Assembly: GCF_963678635.1 (NCBI RefSeq)
Contig: NC_087065.1
Span: 65,629,374 to 65,693,373 of the forward strand
DNA: 64,000 nucleotides
From: Symsagittifera roscoffensis
Taxonomy: Eukaryota > Xenacoelomorpha > Acoela > Convolutidae
Reading direction: 5' to 3'
Part shown: positions 40,961-51,959 of the stretch, one piece after another
Layout: each line of letters starts with the position of its first letter
Position numbering within the stretch: position 1 is the stretch's first letter
The notes under the pieces: model-generated
What the model was told of the DNA's origin: nothing
Database searches by the model: none
Seen by the model: the letters and a program-made list of their open reading frames with translations, nothing else
Made by a program: the position numbers and the translations under genes

Positions 40961-41111
40961 ATTAAATAAACAACCACCATTCTTTTAAAAATTTTATCCA
41001 ATTTATAACCAACAACGGAAACACCTGAAACCACTATCAGGAAATATATATAACTTTTCAATAAAACAAGTTCACCAATATGATAAAAATCAAAATAAAC
41101 AACAACTCTTT

Positions 41112-43475
41112 ATGTCAGACTTTGAATTCAAACCTATCCATAAGTTTTTCAAAATCACAATTTCATCCATAAAATATTTGAAAAATACGAATTCAGACAT
41201 CATTTTGTTACATGTATATAACAATACACCGTATCAAGTAACATTACCCTTAGGACTTTTAGGATATTGCGAAACAAACGCTACAATATCACCAATGCAT
41301 GAAAAAGCATACCGCGTAAATAATATACTCCAATTATTAGATATTTATCAATCCACAATTCTTAACGAAGAACTATCCATAAATAATATAATAAGTAATG
41401 AAAAAAGAAATAAAGGTTATTTCACAAAAACCCCATATTTCAAAACTATATTCAACATAAACAACTATACAGAAGATCAACAGAAGTTTTTAACAATGTT
41501 TAACTTCCAACATTCACAAATAACACAAGACGAATTTGATAAGTTAGCCAAACAGCTAATAAAATATTCATCAATCTATGCAACATCTAAATTTGATGTT
41601 GGAAAAATCAGTTCATCACTACACCTCCCGTTAAAACCTGACGAAGTTTTCAAAAAACAAAGAGCAAGTAAAGTACCAATTCACTTACACGATAAAGTGA
41701 ACAGATTACTCGATATTTTAGAGCAATACAAAATTATCTCACCGGTAAACAAAGAAGAACAACCAAAAGGTAACACATTTATTAACCCTGTTATCATCCT
41801 AGCAAAAGGAGAATCATTAAAAATAGTTTTAGACGCTAGATATCTTAATTCACTAGTAGACGAATCAAAATGCAATTGGCCTATTGAACCAATACAATTT
41901 ATTTTAACAAAAATAAATGGAAAATACTTTACAACCGCAGATATGAATAGTGCATACAATCAAATGCCACTAGATGAACAATCACGACGTTTAACACAAT
42001 TTGTTATTGGAAATCAACAATATGAATTCAACCGCCTATTCTATGGAATATCCATAGGACCAGCAGCATTTTCAGCTTTTATGAGTAAAATTTTTAGACC
42101 ACTAATACTTAAAAAAAACGCAATCACCTATTTAGACGATGTTTTTATGCAATCACAGACAAAAGAAGAAATGTTTACAGTTTTAGAACACTATCACAGA
42201 ATACTTCAGAACGAAAATCTGAAGGCCGCCCTCGATAAATCACACTTCTTTTTAACACGAGTTAAATGTTTAGGACATAATATAGAAAGAAAAACAATCA
42301 CTCCATTAAAATCACGCATTGATGCTATTCAAAAACTTCAACCACCAACAAACAAAAATAAAATCCAAGAATTCTTTGGAATGTTAAATTTTTTAAGCAA
42401 ATACGTTTATAAAATGCAATTATATTTAAGACCATTCTATAATATCCTCAGACAACAAAATAATTTTGAATGGAATACTGAACATCAAACACGATTTGAA
42501 GATATTAAAAAACTTTTAACTGAACAAATTTCAAACACAATTCCAGATCCAAATCAACCATTCTATGCAATGTGCGATGCTTCAAATTTTGGCATCGGCG
42601 CAGCATTATTACAATCACACAGTGGTACAAATAAAACGAACCTTATATCAGCAAATTCTCGATTATTCACTCAAGCAGAGCTACGACTCTCAACTTTAAT
42701 TAGAGAATGTACAGCTATAATTTATACACTTACAGAATATGTATTTCTGATACTTGGATCAAAACATCCAACAGTTCTATTCACAGATCATAAACCAATC
42801 ATTTTTCTCTTTACACAAAAGTCAAATCCAAATCACCGAGTTTATAGATTTCAATTAATTCTAATGAAATTTCCAAACTTACATATAGTTTGGACAGCAG
42901 GAAAGAATCTTGCATTACCAGATACATTAAGTCGAAATACACCACCTGAATTACTTACACGAAAAACTACAGTTGAAATACCCAAAAATATAAAATTTTA
43001 CCTTGCAGAAAACGAAACATCATCCCGACTAGAATGCAAATATGCAGTAAAAACTGACATTGAACAATCACAGATAAATAACCTACAACACTTCCCACTT
43101 TACTTAGATTGCCAAAATAACCACTACGAAGTTGATCTACTTGGAACATCAACTTTCAAACCAATTCCATACTCACAATGGATAAAAAATAACACCCAAC
43201 AAAAAAGAGTAAAACAACATTCGCATAAAAAAGACCTTTTTCCGCTAATTGAAAAAGAAAATTTAACTGATAAAATAAATTTATCAGGACCACAAACAAA
43301 TGATTCAAAATACACAATAAATCAAGTTTTTGACCTCCATGACCCACTTGACACAATTCCTTTATCTAAATTAGAAATTGAAAACATTTTTCTCCCCCCA
43401 ACAGATAAAATTACAATTAATACCTTGAAACAATATCAAAATCTTGACCCAGTAATTAGACAACTAAAATCATAG
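41112..43475 (+). CDS. pol: Reverse transcriptase-RNase H part of pol, 787 aa open frame
   Basis: The longest intact frame of the element. The N-terminal 170 residues form the protease-RT linker. The RT domain shows LKIVLDARYLNSLV, the FTTADMNSAYNQMPL motif A Asp, FNRLFYGISIGPAAFSAFMS, and the catalytic YLDD box at 42129-42140 followed by the LGHNI and EFFGMLNFLSKYV thumb segments typical of Ty3/gypsy. RNase H follows: CDASNFGIGAALLQ, RECTAIIYTL and LFTDHKPI give the D-E-D residues. The frame ends at TAG 43473-43475, but the pol coding pattern continues in the same frame beyond it, so the natural pol was longer. It was probably expressed as Gag-Pol; the ATG at 41112 need not be the true start. 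Confidence 0.85.
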   Translation: MSDFEFKPIHKFFKITISSIKYLKNTNSDIILLHVYNNTPYQVTLPLGLLGYCETNATISPMHEKAYRVNNILQLLDIYQSTILNEELSINNIISNEKRNKGYFTKTPYFKTIFNINNYTEDQQKFLTMFNFQHSQITQDEFDKLAKQLIKYSSIYATSKFDVGKISSSLHLPLKPDEVFKKQRASKVPIHLHDKVNRLLDILEQYKIISPVNKEEQPKGNTFINPVIILAKGESLKIVLDARYLNSLVDESKCNWPIEPIQFILTKINGKYFTTADMNSAYNQMPLDEQSRRLTQFVIGNQQYEFNRLFYGISIGPAAFSAFMSKIFRPLILKKNAITYLDDVFMQSQTKEEMFTVLEHYHRILQNENLKAALDKSHFFLTRVKCLGHNIERKTITPLKSRIDAIQKLQPPTNKNKIQEFFGMLNFLSKYVYKMQLYLRPFYNILRQQNNFEWNTEHQTRFEDIKKLLTEQISNTIPDPNQPFYAMCDASNFGIGAALLQSHSGTNKTNLISANSRLFTQAELRLSTLIRECTAIIYTLTEYVFLILGSKHPTVLFTDHKPIIFLFTQKSNPNHRVYRFQLILMKFPNLHIVWTAGKNLALPDTLSRNTPPELLTRKTTVEIPKNIKFYLAENETSSRLECKYAVKTDIEQSQINNLQHFPLYLDCQNNHYEVDLLGTSTFKPIPYSQWIKNNTQQKRVKQHSHKKDLFPLIEKENLTDKINLSGPQTNDSKYTINQVFDLHDPLDTIPLSKLEIENIFLPPTDKITINTLKQYQNLDPVIRQLKS

Positions 43476-45154
43476 CACAAATACAAAACTAAACCCGTAA
43501 AGGCAGATACCACAACTTTAGGAAATAAAACACTCCTCTGATATTTTCGAAAACTTAATAATACAAAAATTAATGAAAACACAGACCTTCTAGAATATCA
43601 ATTAAATGAATCTACAGTTCCCTGTCTACCTTTAAGTATGATTCTCATAGCTTTTAACATTTCCCATACACAAAACATTAAAGGACACTCTGAATCAGAG
43701 AAAACATATTCGAATTTTATACAAAATTTTTATTTCCCAAATGCACCAATTTGGATAAAAGTACTATGCAATGATTGTATAGTATGTCAGCTAAATAAAT
43801 CTTATCCAAATCAAAAACAAATAGCACAAAAACAAGATTTCAAAGGACAAAGTTTATATTTTAACCATCGTATCTCGTTCGATACAAAAGGACCAATTTC
43901 ACCATCATCTGAAGGAAACTCCTACATTATGGTAATTGTTGACGCATTTACACATTATGTAGCACTTAACCCAGTACCACCGCTTATTACGCTTACACAA
44001 CACGTTATGAACACTGGATAGCCAAGTTCGGATTACCCAAAATTTTAGTTACAGACAACGGTACAGAATTCATAAATAATGAAAATATCACACTATGTCA
44101 TTTATATAACATTAAGCACAAACCACGTACATCTCATGCACCTTGGACAAACGGCTTAGTCGAAGGTATGAACCGTTCACTACAAGAATATCTTAGATGT
44201 ATCATCAATGGAAATGATATAAGATACACCGAATGGTCAGCAGATGTAAAATTATTTCCCTTAGCATATAATTCACAAATTACGACAACTCTAGGAATGT
44301 CACCATATGAAATGGTTTTTAATCAAAAGCCACGTAAACCAATTATGTTTACAGCAAACTCTCATAAAAATGCACAAAGTCATTGTCAACCGAATAAAGA
44401 CTCAATTTGTTATAACCTACTTTTACACACACATGATGAAGATCATTTTCATCACCCACAAATTCTTAAATTAGCCTCCGGTACACACACCGAATGGATT
44501 TTAATTAGAGATAAAAAACACAATGAAGTTTACCAAAAAGTAACAAAGAAGTTGTTACAAAGGCAAAACATTAACGAACAAATAAGTTCACGCTTTACAT
44601 CAGCCTCCGATTTTAAAATTGGTACATTTGTCTTAATATCTAATTTTAATACTAAAAAAGGAATTTCAAAAAAATTACAACCCCTTCGTAAAGGACCATA
44701 CCAAATAATTGCCAAACCCACTGACGTAACATATAAAATCATCGATTCAAACCAAAAAGAAATTGTTCAACATCGAAACAATCTATTAACTTATTACCCA
44801 AAAGAATACGCACTACGCGAACTAACTCAATTATATTCTTTCACAGGTTTAAAAGTTATTCAAAATCACCCACATACGGAAAATGAAATAAAAGAACAAA
44901 ATGACATTCACCTCGAAAAACAAAATAAAAAATCAACTACAACCAAAAACAATACAAAAAAGCTAGATCAAAATATACCTCAAAAAGAAAGAAAAAATAG
45001 AAAAATGACAGAAAAAATTATACCCCAAGAACAATTCGAGAAATCAGAACATAGAGAGTCATCACGACTTAGAAATCAACCACGTAAAAACTACAAAACA
45101 TTCATTCCACAATCTAAAATATTAAAGAAAGTTGAATTTCAAAAACAACTTTAA
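43476..45154 (+). pseudogene. Integrase part of pol, interrupted
   Basis: Downstream of the TAG at 43473-43475 the same frame carries a TGA near 43541. It then encodes the HHCC zinc-binding region (H..H upstream, LCNDCIVC near 43770) and the first catalytic Asp (ISFDTKGP, about 43880). A frameshift near 43980-44020 moves the rest to another frame, where LVTDNGTEF (about 44050) and the catalytic Glu (GLVEGMNRSL, about 44160) are found, followed by a C-terminal Lys/Gln-rich tail to 45154. The triad residues themselves survive in two frames. Strand transfer for this copy would have needed an intact integrase in trans. Confidence 0.8.
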
Positions 45155-45975
45155 TTTTACAATTAATAATCTTTGCAACTCTGAAACATTTTAAACTTTC
45201 ATTTTTCAAAATAACATGCTGACAAACACGCAGCGATTCTAGTTAAAAATTAGCCAATAGGATTCATTCAATCCGTCACCTTCTATAACTCTAACACAAA
45301 CCAATTAGACGAAAGATATTAAACTCCAGGCATATCTATAACTATAACTTTACAACCTCCAGGTCAAAAATAAGCAAACCACTCCAACTTGACAACTAAA
45401 ATCAATACCACCATAATATCATAACCCTCCCTTATCTAATAACGCAAAGATCAACAATATTTTCCCAACTCAGACCTGAAAAACCCCCAAACAAAAATGT
45501 TAAATTAGCCTAAAGTAAAAGAATGACCATATTAAATTAGCCTAAAGTATAAAAATTTCAAAAATACCCCAGATCACTTGACAAATAAAAATAAAGTAAA
45601 AGAAGGCCTCCCAAACACCATAAAATTCGCCCCCAATAATTTTTCACAAAACTCAACCCACTTGTCAAAAAACCAATAAATAATTCGACCACACTTGAAA
45701 ATTGCCCCAAACAACAAAAAATATTCGATCAAGAAGCCATTTCTTAAATGCGCTTCTCTCAATCAGTCAACATAATTCTCAACATTTTCATAAACTTTTT
45801 AACAATATTTAAACTTTTATTCATATTTCTTTTTGATACCTTTGAAGCTTTTGTAATAATCTTAATCATTTTTTGCAATATTTTTTAAATTTTCTATTCC
45901 ATATTTGAACTATACCTCCAACTTTCAAAAGCCATTGACCATATTCACAGGTAAGAAAACCCAAAATTTATTTAA
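45155..45975 (+). other. Non-coding spacer between pol and the 3' genes
   Basis: Contains no supported frame of length. A strong splice donor (CACAG|GTAAGAAAA) lies at 45950/45951, just before the small membrane ORF, consistent with spliced subgenomic mRNAs. Confidence 0.5.
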
Positions 45976-46152
45976 ATGATACGAACCATTTTTAGTAGAA
46001 CAGATATGTTTTTACTATTTGTAATTTTTATAACATTTTTATCATCCCTCATCTTGACAATATGCAAATGTATAAAGAAGGCAGTCATAACATTCGCCTT
46101 AGCAACAATCCTTTTAATTCTTTTTCTAGAAGAATACTACAATAAAAATTAA
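45976..46152 (+). CDS. Small hydrophobic two-helix protein, 58 aa
   Basis: ATG at 45976, stop at 46150. After a short polar start (IRTIFSRTD) come two hydrophobic helices, FLLFVIFITFLSSLILTIC and AVITFALATILLILFL, joined by a KCIKK loop, and a polar EEYYNKN tail. The layout resembles viroporin-like or other small double-spanning membrane proteins. It sits directly after the splice donor and before the env-like region. There is no homology that I can name, and conservation in other copies is the needed test; the helix pair itself is unambiguous. Confidence 0.5.
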   Translation: MIRTIFSRTDMFLLFVIFITFLSSLILTICKCIKKAVITFALATILLILFLEEYYNKN

Positions 46153-46164
46153 TTTTTTCACTAA

Positions 46165-47298
46165 AAGAAATCAATAAAAAAACCCTCGAAAATTGCTAAC
46201 CAACAATCACACAGTCAGTCTTCACCGACATCATCCCAAGAAAACCCGACACAATCTACAACTACCCAAAACCCCCAAACATCTACACGAATTTCTTTCC
46301 AAGATAACCCATATACCTTTGACGAACGACACGCTCGCTTATCTGAACCACTAGAACTAGTTCAGCGACAAGCACCTCTAAGTGAACCAACATATAACTT
46401 GTACCCAACACTACCACAAGAATTAAGTAGAATACGAAATCTTAGTCAAAATCAAAATACAGTTGAAATAAATAGACAAATTATACATCCACGACGAAAT
46501 AGAAATTTTCAAACCCCCCGAGTTCATTTTGATATACCCCAATCCCCATCACCAAGTACTCCGGAAAACCCAATTAGCATATTACCAGAAACCCCTACGC
46601 TTCTTTCACAACGTAGCACCTCAAGTCTACCCTCAGACTACTTAGGTTCAACACCAAAATCTGAACAAATACGTGACAATCCCTTTAACCCCCCGAACCA
46701 AACATCACGACTACCAGATTGGACAACACAATCATTCACACAAGGTGAACCCAATTTAATAAATGATCCAATAGATATTTTTACAGATACAACAACATCA
46801 TCATCACTACCAGAAACATTATCACTACTATCAACACCATCAATAAGCCAAATTTCACCGACACCTTTTCCTTTAAATTTCCCAAATAACCTCGACGCTA
46901 AATATCGAGAACAATCATCAACAAATATCCCTTTAAGATTAGACTGGAATACATTCACAGCACCCCCACCATTATTTGGACAGCACCCAGAAATCAACCG
47001 ACTCCACAACTGGGCACTTAATAGATTACAATATAGACAAGATATCCACAAAGACATTCCTTACCATAACATCCAAATACTCCAACAAAATAGTCTACAA
47101 CTAAATTTTGAAATCACGGTTAAACTAAACAACATTGCTCAACATCCTTACCCATTAAACCCACCAAATATAACAGGTCAATCGCTACCACCACCATTTA
47201 TAACTACTGATGTAATATATAAATTCGACAGATATACCAAAAAGACAATCACATTTTATAACCCGTACTCAGGATTATCATACACATGTATATTCTAA
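46165..47298 (+). CDS. ATG-less accessory frame, Pro/Ser-rich then globular
   Basis: Open for about 377 codons with no in-frame ATG at all, so it must be spliced onto an upstream start or be non-functional. The N-terminal 200 residues are Pro/Ser/Thr/Gln-rich (QSSPTSSQENP, IPQSPSPSTPENP). The last 120 contain a compact region (LRLDWNTFTAPPPLFG, LNRLQYRQDIHKDIP, LQLNFEITVKLN) ending YSGLSYTCIF. It overlaps the env-like start by 13 bp. The architecture, disordered N-half and folded C-half with 'LxW...P' and 'NRLxYR' type segments, recalls the frame at 49625-51432. Function unknown; it is not a standard gypsy gene. Confidence 0.5.
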   Translation, partial: KKSIKKPSKIANQQSHSQSSPTSSQENPTQSTTTQNPQTSTRISFQDNPYTFDERHARLSEPLELVQRQAPLSEPTYNLYPTLPQELSRIRNLSQNQNTVEINRQIIHPRRNRNFQTPRVHFDIPQSPSPSTPENPISILPETPTLLSQRSTSSLPSDYLGSTPKSEQIRDNPFNPPNQTSRLPDWTTQSFTQGEPNLINDPIDIFTDTTTSSSLPETLSLLSTPSISQISPTPFPLNFPNNLDAKYREQSSTNIPLRLDWNTFTAPPPLFGQHPEINRLHNWALNRLQYRQDIHKDIPYHNIQILQQNSLQLNFEITVKLNNIAQHPYPLNPPNITGQSLPPPFITTDVIYKFDRYTKKTITFYNPYSGLSYTCIF

Positions 47299-49618
47299 AA
47301 ATATTGATTTTTCTCCAACTCCTTTTTCTAATAATCTCCGATCAGAACAAAAACCCTTCTCCCCGCACAGGACCCCAAGATTTATTAGTAACACATTACG
47401 ATTGTGAAGAAAATGAACAAAAAACACTACACAAATATGCAATAAATCAAGTATCACAATGCGAAACAGAACCACAAGCTATAGAAACTACAAATGTATT
47501 AGCGACACTCTATTCAAAAGCCCGAGCAACAACAGTTATAGGATATAAATTTACAGCAACATTTTCCGAAAAGAAAGTACATTGTTCACAAGTCTCAAAC
47601 GGAAATAAAAACCGACTTGACCACGAATCATTCTACCAAAGTAATATAGAACGACTTTTGCATCTAAACCCCGACGATTGTAAAAACGAGTTACTCAGAC
47701 TAAATATCACAAAGAATAAAAACACCGACAGAAAATTAGTATATTTTCAAGTCCTTGCCGATTCTGTACATCAAGCAGAACTTGAAAGATATCAAGGACA
47801 TATAAAACTAGATGAAAAATACCCATACAGCGGCGCACACGGAAGATTAACTTATGACATGCACGATAAGCACTGGATACCACACATTGGTATAAATAAT
47901 CCATCAAACTGCAAAGCAGATACAAAAAATAGAGGATATCAAGAAATAATGTTTTTCGATTGGAAAATACACTTCGAAAAAATACAACTCACACGAGATT
48001 TATCTGACAACACAATGATCTATCAAGGAATTAGATTACCTTGTAAAAACGATCAAGGTTATTGTGACCCTACAAAACGAACACAAGCAACAATTGTTTG
48101 GTTTCCCGAAGATACATGTACAACATTTCAAGTAGCAAAAATACACGCCCGAATGATAAAAATTCACGAAAAATATTTCATACAATCAATCCCATATGAA
48201 CAAGTAAATCCATCAGGAAAACAAAGTACTGATTTTCGAAACATCCACAATATAGAAAATAAATTGACACGTTTTCAAATATATCCACTATGATATTCAC
48301 TTAAATATGAAATTAGACTACACAATTAGTCGAATTTTTCAGGAAATGTCACTCTCTGAATTAGAAACACTTCACCAACTATGCGAACTAGAAAGGACAC
48401 AAATCCTACAATCACTTGCACTAGCAGTGTTAAAAATACCCTACGCAGGATATTTACTAACAGGAAATAGATCAAATTTTCTAGACTACGAACGAAACAT
48501 TTTATGGTTTTATACTTGTACCAAAAAAGTATCACCACTATATGTTTTTGAAGATAAACGATGCTATAAAAGAATCCCTATCTTTTATAAAAAATAAAGT
48601 ACATTTCGTTGACACACTTTCAAGACGAACATATTTCTGGGATACCGCAGTCCCATGTGGATCAGAAAGTAGCCACAATGTAGTACAACTGAACCCTGAT
48701 GAAGATAAATATTATCTTCTTACCCCATACCCCACATTAATGCAATCACTCAAAAAATTTTCACCCGAAAGCATTAGAGCTTTTGCTCGAAACCCAAATA
48801 TCGATTTACAATCAATTGGAATATATTCAAAATCCGATATCCAACATCACATTAGAACACATCAATTCCAAGAATTATTAACACAAATGGACACTATACA
48901 AAGACAATCAATTGACCAAAATTTACGCAAACTTGCCGAAACAGCAGGATTTGCAGATATCTATACACAAGATTATAGCGGATATTTTAAAGACATTAAA
49001 GACTATATATATCTAAATGGTGAAAAATACAGACCACAAGATATTTCACCTATAAATATTTTTAGCTTTGTCACACTAAAAAATGAAATTCTCGATTTTC
49101 TGGGATGGCCCTATTACATCTTAGAAAAATTGACTATTTTATACGCAATGTTTAACTTTATAGGATTTCTTTTTTCACTTTTAAAAGGAATCTATAATAC
49201 ATGCGCTATACACACACAAGTAAATAGACAAGCAAGTGTTGCACGCATACTATTTGCAGGATTTTTTGGAATTTTCTCATCATCAATAAACAAAATTCTT
49301 TTAGACGCACAAATAAAAGAATATAACACAAAAATAGCGACAAGACAGAACACGTACGACGAAGAACATAATAATATAGAGGTAACGCCTACAGCACCAC
49401 AGTTACCACCCCTACCACAAAAACATCCATTATCCCTAGTCCCACGAAATTTCCGAAATTTAGCAATAACACATAATCCAAATTTTAGACCAAACATATC
49501 GCAAAGTCCCATACAACATATAATGACACATCATTCACAAGATGAAAATACATATGAACAAATTATCGAACAACCCCATACCACCGCTTTTCAGTCTCAA
49601 AATAATAATTTTTTTTAG
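47286..49618 (+). pseudogene. Env-like glycoprotein, frameshifted
   Basis: Begins with a signal peptide (YILKILIFLQLLFLIISD). The ectodomain starts with DCEENEQKTL, has a YAINQVSQC segment and many paired cysteines across about 330 residues, then breaks: the frame ends at 48293, continues in a second frame (48307-48597) and in a third (48542-49618). The last part has a long hydrophobic span (LTILYAMFNFIGFLFSLLKG) and a second apolar stretch (ILFAGFFGIFSSSI) followed by a cytoplasmic tail with Pro-rich sequence. The order signal peptide, 'DC...V..C' start, Cys-rich ectodomain and C-terminal double hydrophobic segment reminds me of glycoproteins of chuvirus-like origin captured by invertebrate LTR elements; this is a tentative comparison. 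It cannot be translated intact here. Confidence 0.6.
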
Positions 49619-49624
49619 CCCACG

Positions 49625-51432
49625 ATGAACCGACAACTTGGATCCCTACACCGCTCAAATTCCCATCCAACCAACCTCAACACTCCAATTACAAAAATTC
49701 CACTTTTTGTTTTCCCGCCACCCGATTTCCCAACTAGTAATATAACATCAGGCATGAATTCAGACACTAATTCAAATATTTCAGTTTTATACTCCATTTC
49801 ACAACTCAATAACCCTAATATAGAAACCCCTGATGAATTTGCTGACTCCGAACCATCTCCATCCAATAATTTTCAAACCACCTCCTCAGTTTTTTCAGAA
49901 CCCCTTTTTCAACCAATCCCACCAAATAACCCACTCCCGTCCATTTATACACCCTCTTATGCTTCACAAGTAACCCCAACCTACTCTTCTTTTAATTCAG
50001 ACCGATCATCCATTTTCCAGATATTCCCCAAATCTCCCTAGAACTCGATAATTTTATCACCCTCCAACAACAACTAATACACCCTAACACCCCCACTATA
50101 AATCAGATTTCTTCCACAATAGATTCCTCAAACCCACCTACCCCTACACCCTCTTCAGCTTATACTGCATCATTAGCACAATCATCCACATCCACCGAAT
50201 CATCAAATAGCACTAATAGAGCTTATCGCACTTTTAAAAGGAAATTCCCGAACCATCCATTCCCAACCAAACCAGGAACAGCCCGTGAATACATTAATCA
50301 TCCACATCACACTAACACGAAAGATTTTCTAGCAATCACCTTACCTTCATTTCCACAATATACTTTAAACACCCCTCATGACACTAACGACACACGTAGT
50401 TTTGTAGATGAACATGTTTTAATGCCTACACTTCATTGGACATCATATTATCATTTTACTAATCCCCTTTGCCTACCGTTATCTAATACTCATAGCGATA
50501 TAGAAAGAAATCAAGATATGCTATATCGACTCACCACACCACTAACACATAGACAATTTACCTATATTGGATATAAAAAATCACTAAAAACATTCACTGC
50601 ACCCCGAGCTAACGAATTTACACTAGAATATTACGATCATAATATCATCCGAACTAATTAAGATCAATTTTTAGATGACGACCGCTTCGCTAACCCACAA
50701 CTAACAGAAAAATTTTTCATCAAAACACCATATGTATTTACACTCAATATATTTGATCGGAAATTTGATCACATCATTTCTGAAGCACTAACCGACATGC
50801 AAGCTTACGAAAGTTTTAAAGAAAAATTTCAATTATTCTCACTAACCTTCCACTTCCTTGCACCACATGAACGCAATTTGCACTGCTCACACGACATTAT
50901 GTTACGCACTAAACAAACCCACACATATACATATTATCGCTTCATACAAAATCATTTTGATCTACACACTCCATCAAGACAACCACACCACCGTTTTCAG
51001 TTTCTTAACTCTAAATACACATCGCCATTTTTTCTTAATTTCACATATTGCATCAAAGATACTAACCTCCACGGCATCCTCCGCAATTATGAGCCAATAA
51101 CACAAATGTATATATTTTGTCCCATCACGAAGACCTTTAATGCAGAAGAATCCAGACCCTTCCTTATCCCACATGAATTTATCCAACCTATAGAAATCCC
51201 TATATTAGAATTCATCCACAATACTAAATACAATCACAAAATATATAATCTCATTCAAAACACACCTTATGAGTTTGCAGTTGGCACCGAAGAACTAAAA
51301 ACTATTAAAGCACTTCAATTGCTTTGGCCAGTGCTTCAAACTAAAAACATCATTCGCATACTAGCAAAATTACTAACAAATTCCGATATGATACACGACA
51401 TCTTCCCCCACGGTTTTTTGCCCGACGACTAA
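49625..51432 (+). pseudogene. Second accessory frame downstream of env, frameshifted
   Basis: ATG at 49625, 7 bp after the env stop. The first 139 codons are Ser/Pro/Asn-rich. The frame shifts near 50010-50040 into another one that stays open, apart from one TAA at 50659-50661, to 51432. The downstream part is again Ser/Thr-rich (SSAYTASLAQSSTSTESS), then globular: LHWTSYYHFTNPLCLPLS, FTAPRANEFTLEYYDH, LFSLTFHFLAPHERNLHC, and a C-terminal helix-rich end (LQLLWPVLQTKNIIRILAKLL). No family recognised. A consensus splice donor (AACAG|GTAAGT) lies only 3 bp past the stop. A second accessory gene of this size after env is unusual for gypsy elements. Confidence 0.5.
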
Positions 51433-51959
51433 CAGGTAAGTATAATTTATACATATTCTTCACTAATAAATTTAAAATAAATACTAACCATTCTTTACTC
51501 ATGTTTCATTTAGATCTTTAGTCTTCATACCACGATCATCTGCAAAAAAAAACAAAAAAGCAAAAAAAAAATAAACTTGTTAAAATTCTTCTAAACTTCA
51601 TTAATATTTTCCACAAAATAAACTGATAAAATTTATTCCAAATGTAGTAAATTAAATTATAAATTGTTTCCCCAAAAGCAGTAAATTTCATAAAAAATGA
51701 AAATTTGTAATTTAATTTTTCCCCAAAACAAGCAGTAAAATTAAAATTCTATGTAGTAAATTGATAAAATGAAAATGCAGTACTAACCTTTTGATATTTT
51801 CATTCACTCGCACAGGAATTCTATCCAAACTCGCACAGCTCGCCCACGAAGAATTGTTTAAATAATGAATTTCAGTTTCAAGTTTTCACACTCAACAACT
51901 CTAACACACGATAACAAGTTTCAAACTTTCCTTTAACCCGGTTGGAAAGGAATTATATA
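51433..51959 (+). other. 3' non-coding region of the LTR element (before the hAT insertion)
   Basis: Opens with the splice donor at 51436. It then has A-rich sequence with repeated CCCCAAAA-AGCAGTAAATT motifs (about 51670-51750) and an acceptor-like CTCGCACAG at about 51806-51814. No reading frame. Confidence 0.45.
51952..51959. other. hAT target duplication, left (ATTATATA)
   Basis: Eight bases directly before CAGGCATTTCGGG; the same eight follow the right end at 54297-54304. Eight base pairs is the hAT hallmark. Confidence 0.9.

Noticed and set aside
38544-43545. Alternative genetic code or programmed stop readthrough in gag-pol
   Set aside because: TAA, TGA and TAG all occur internally, and frameshifts are present too, so degeneration or sequencing error is simpler. 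Other genes in the window end with all three stop codons.
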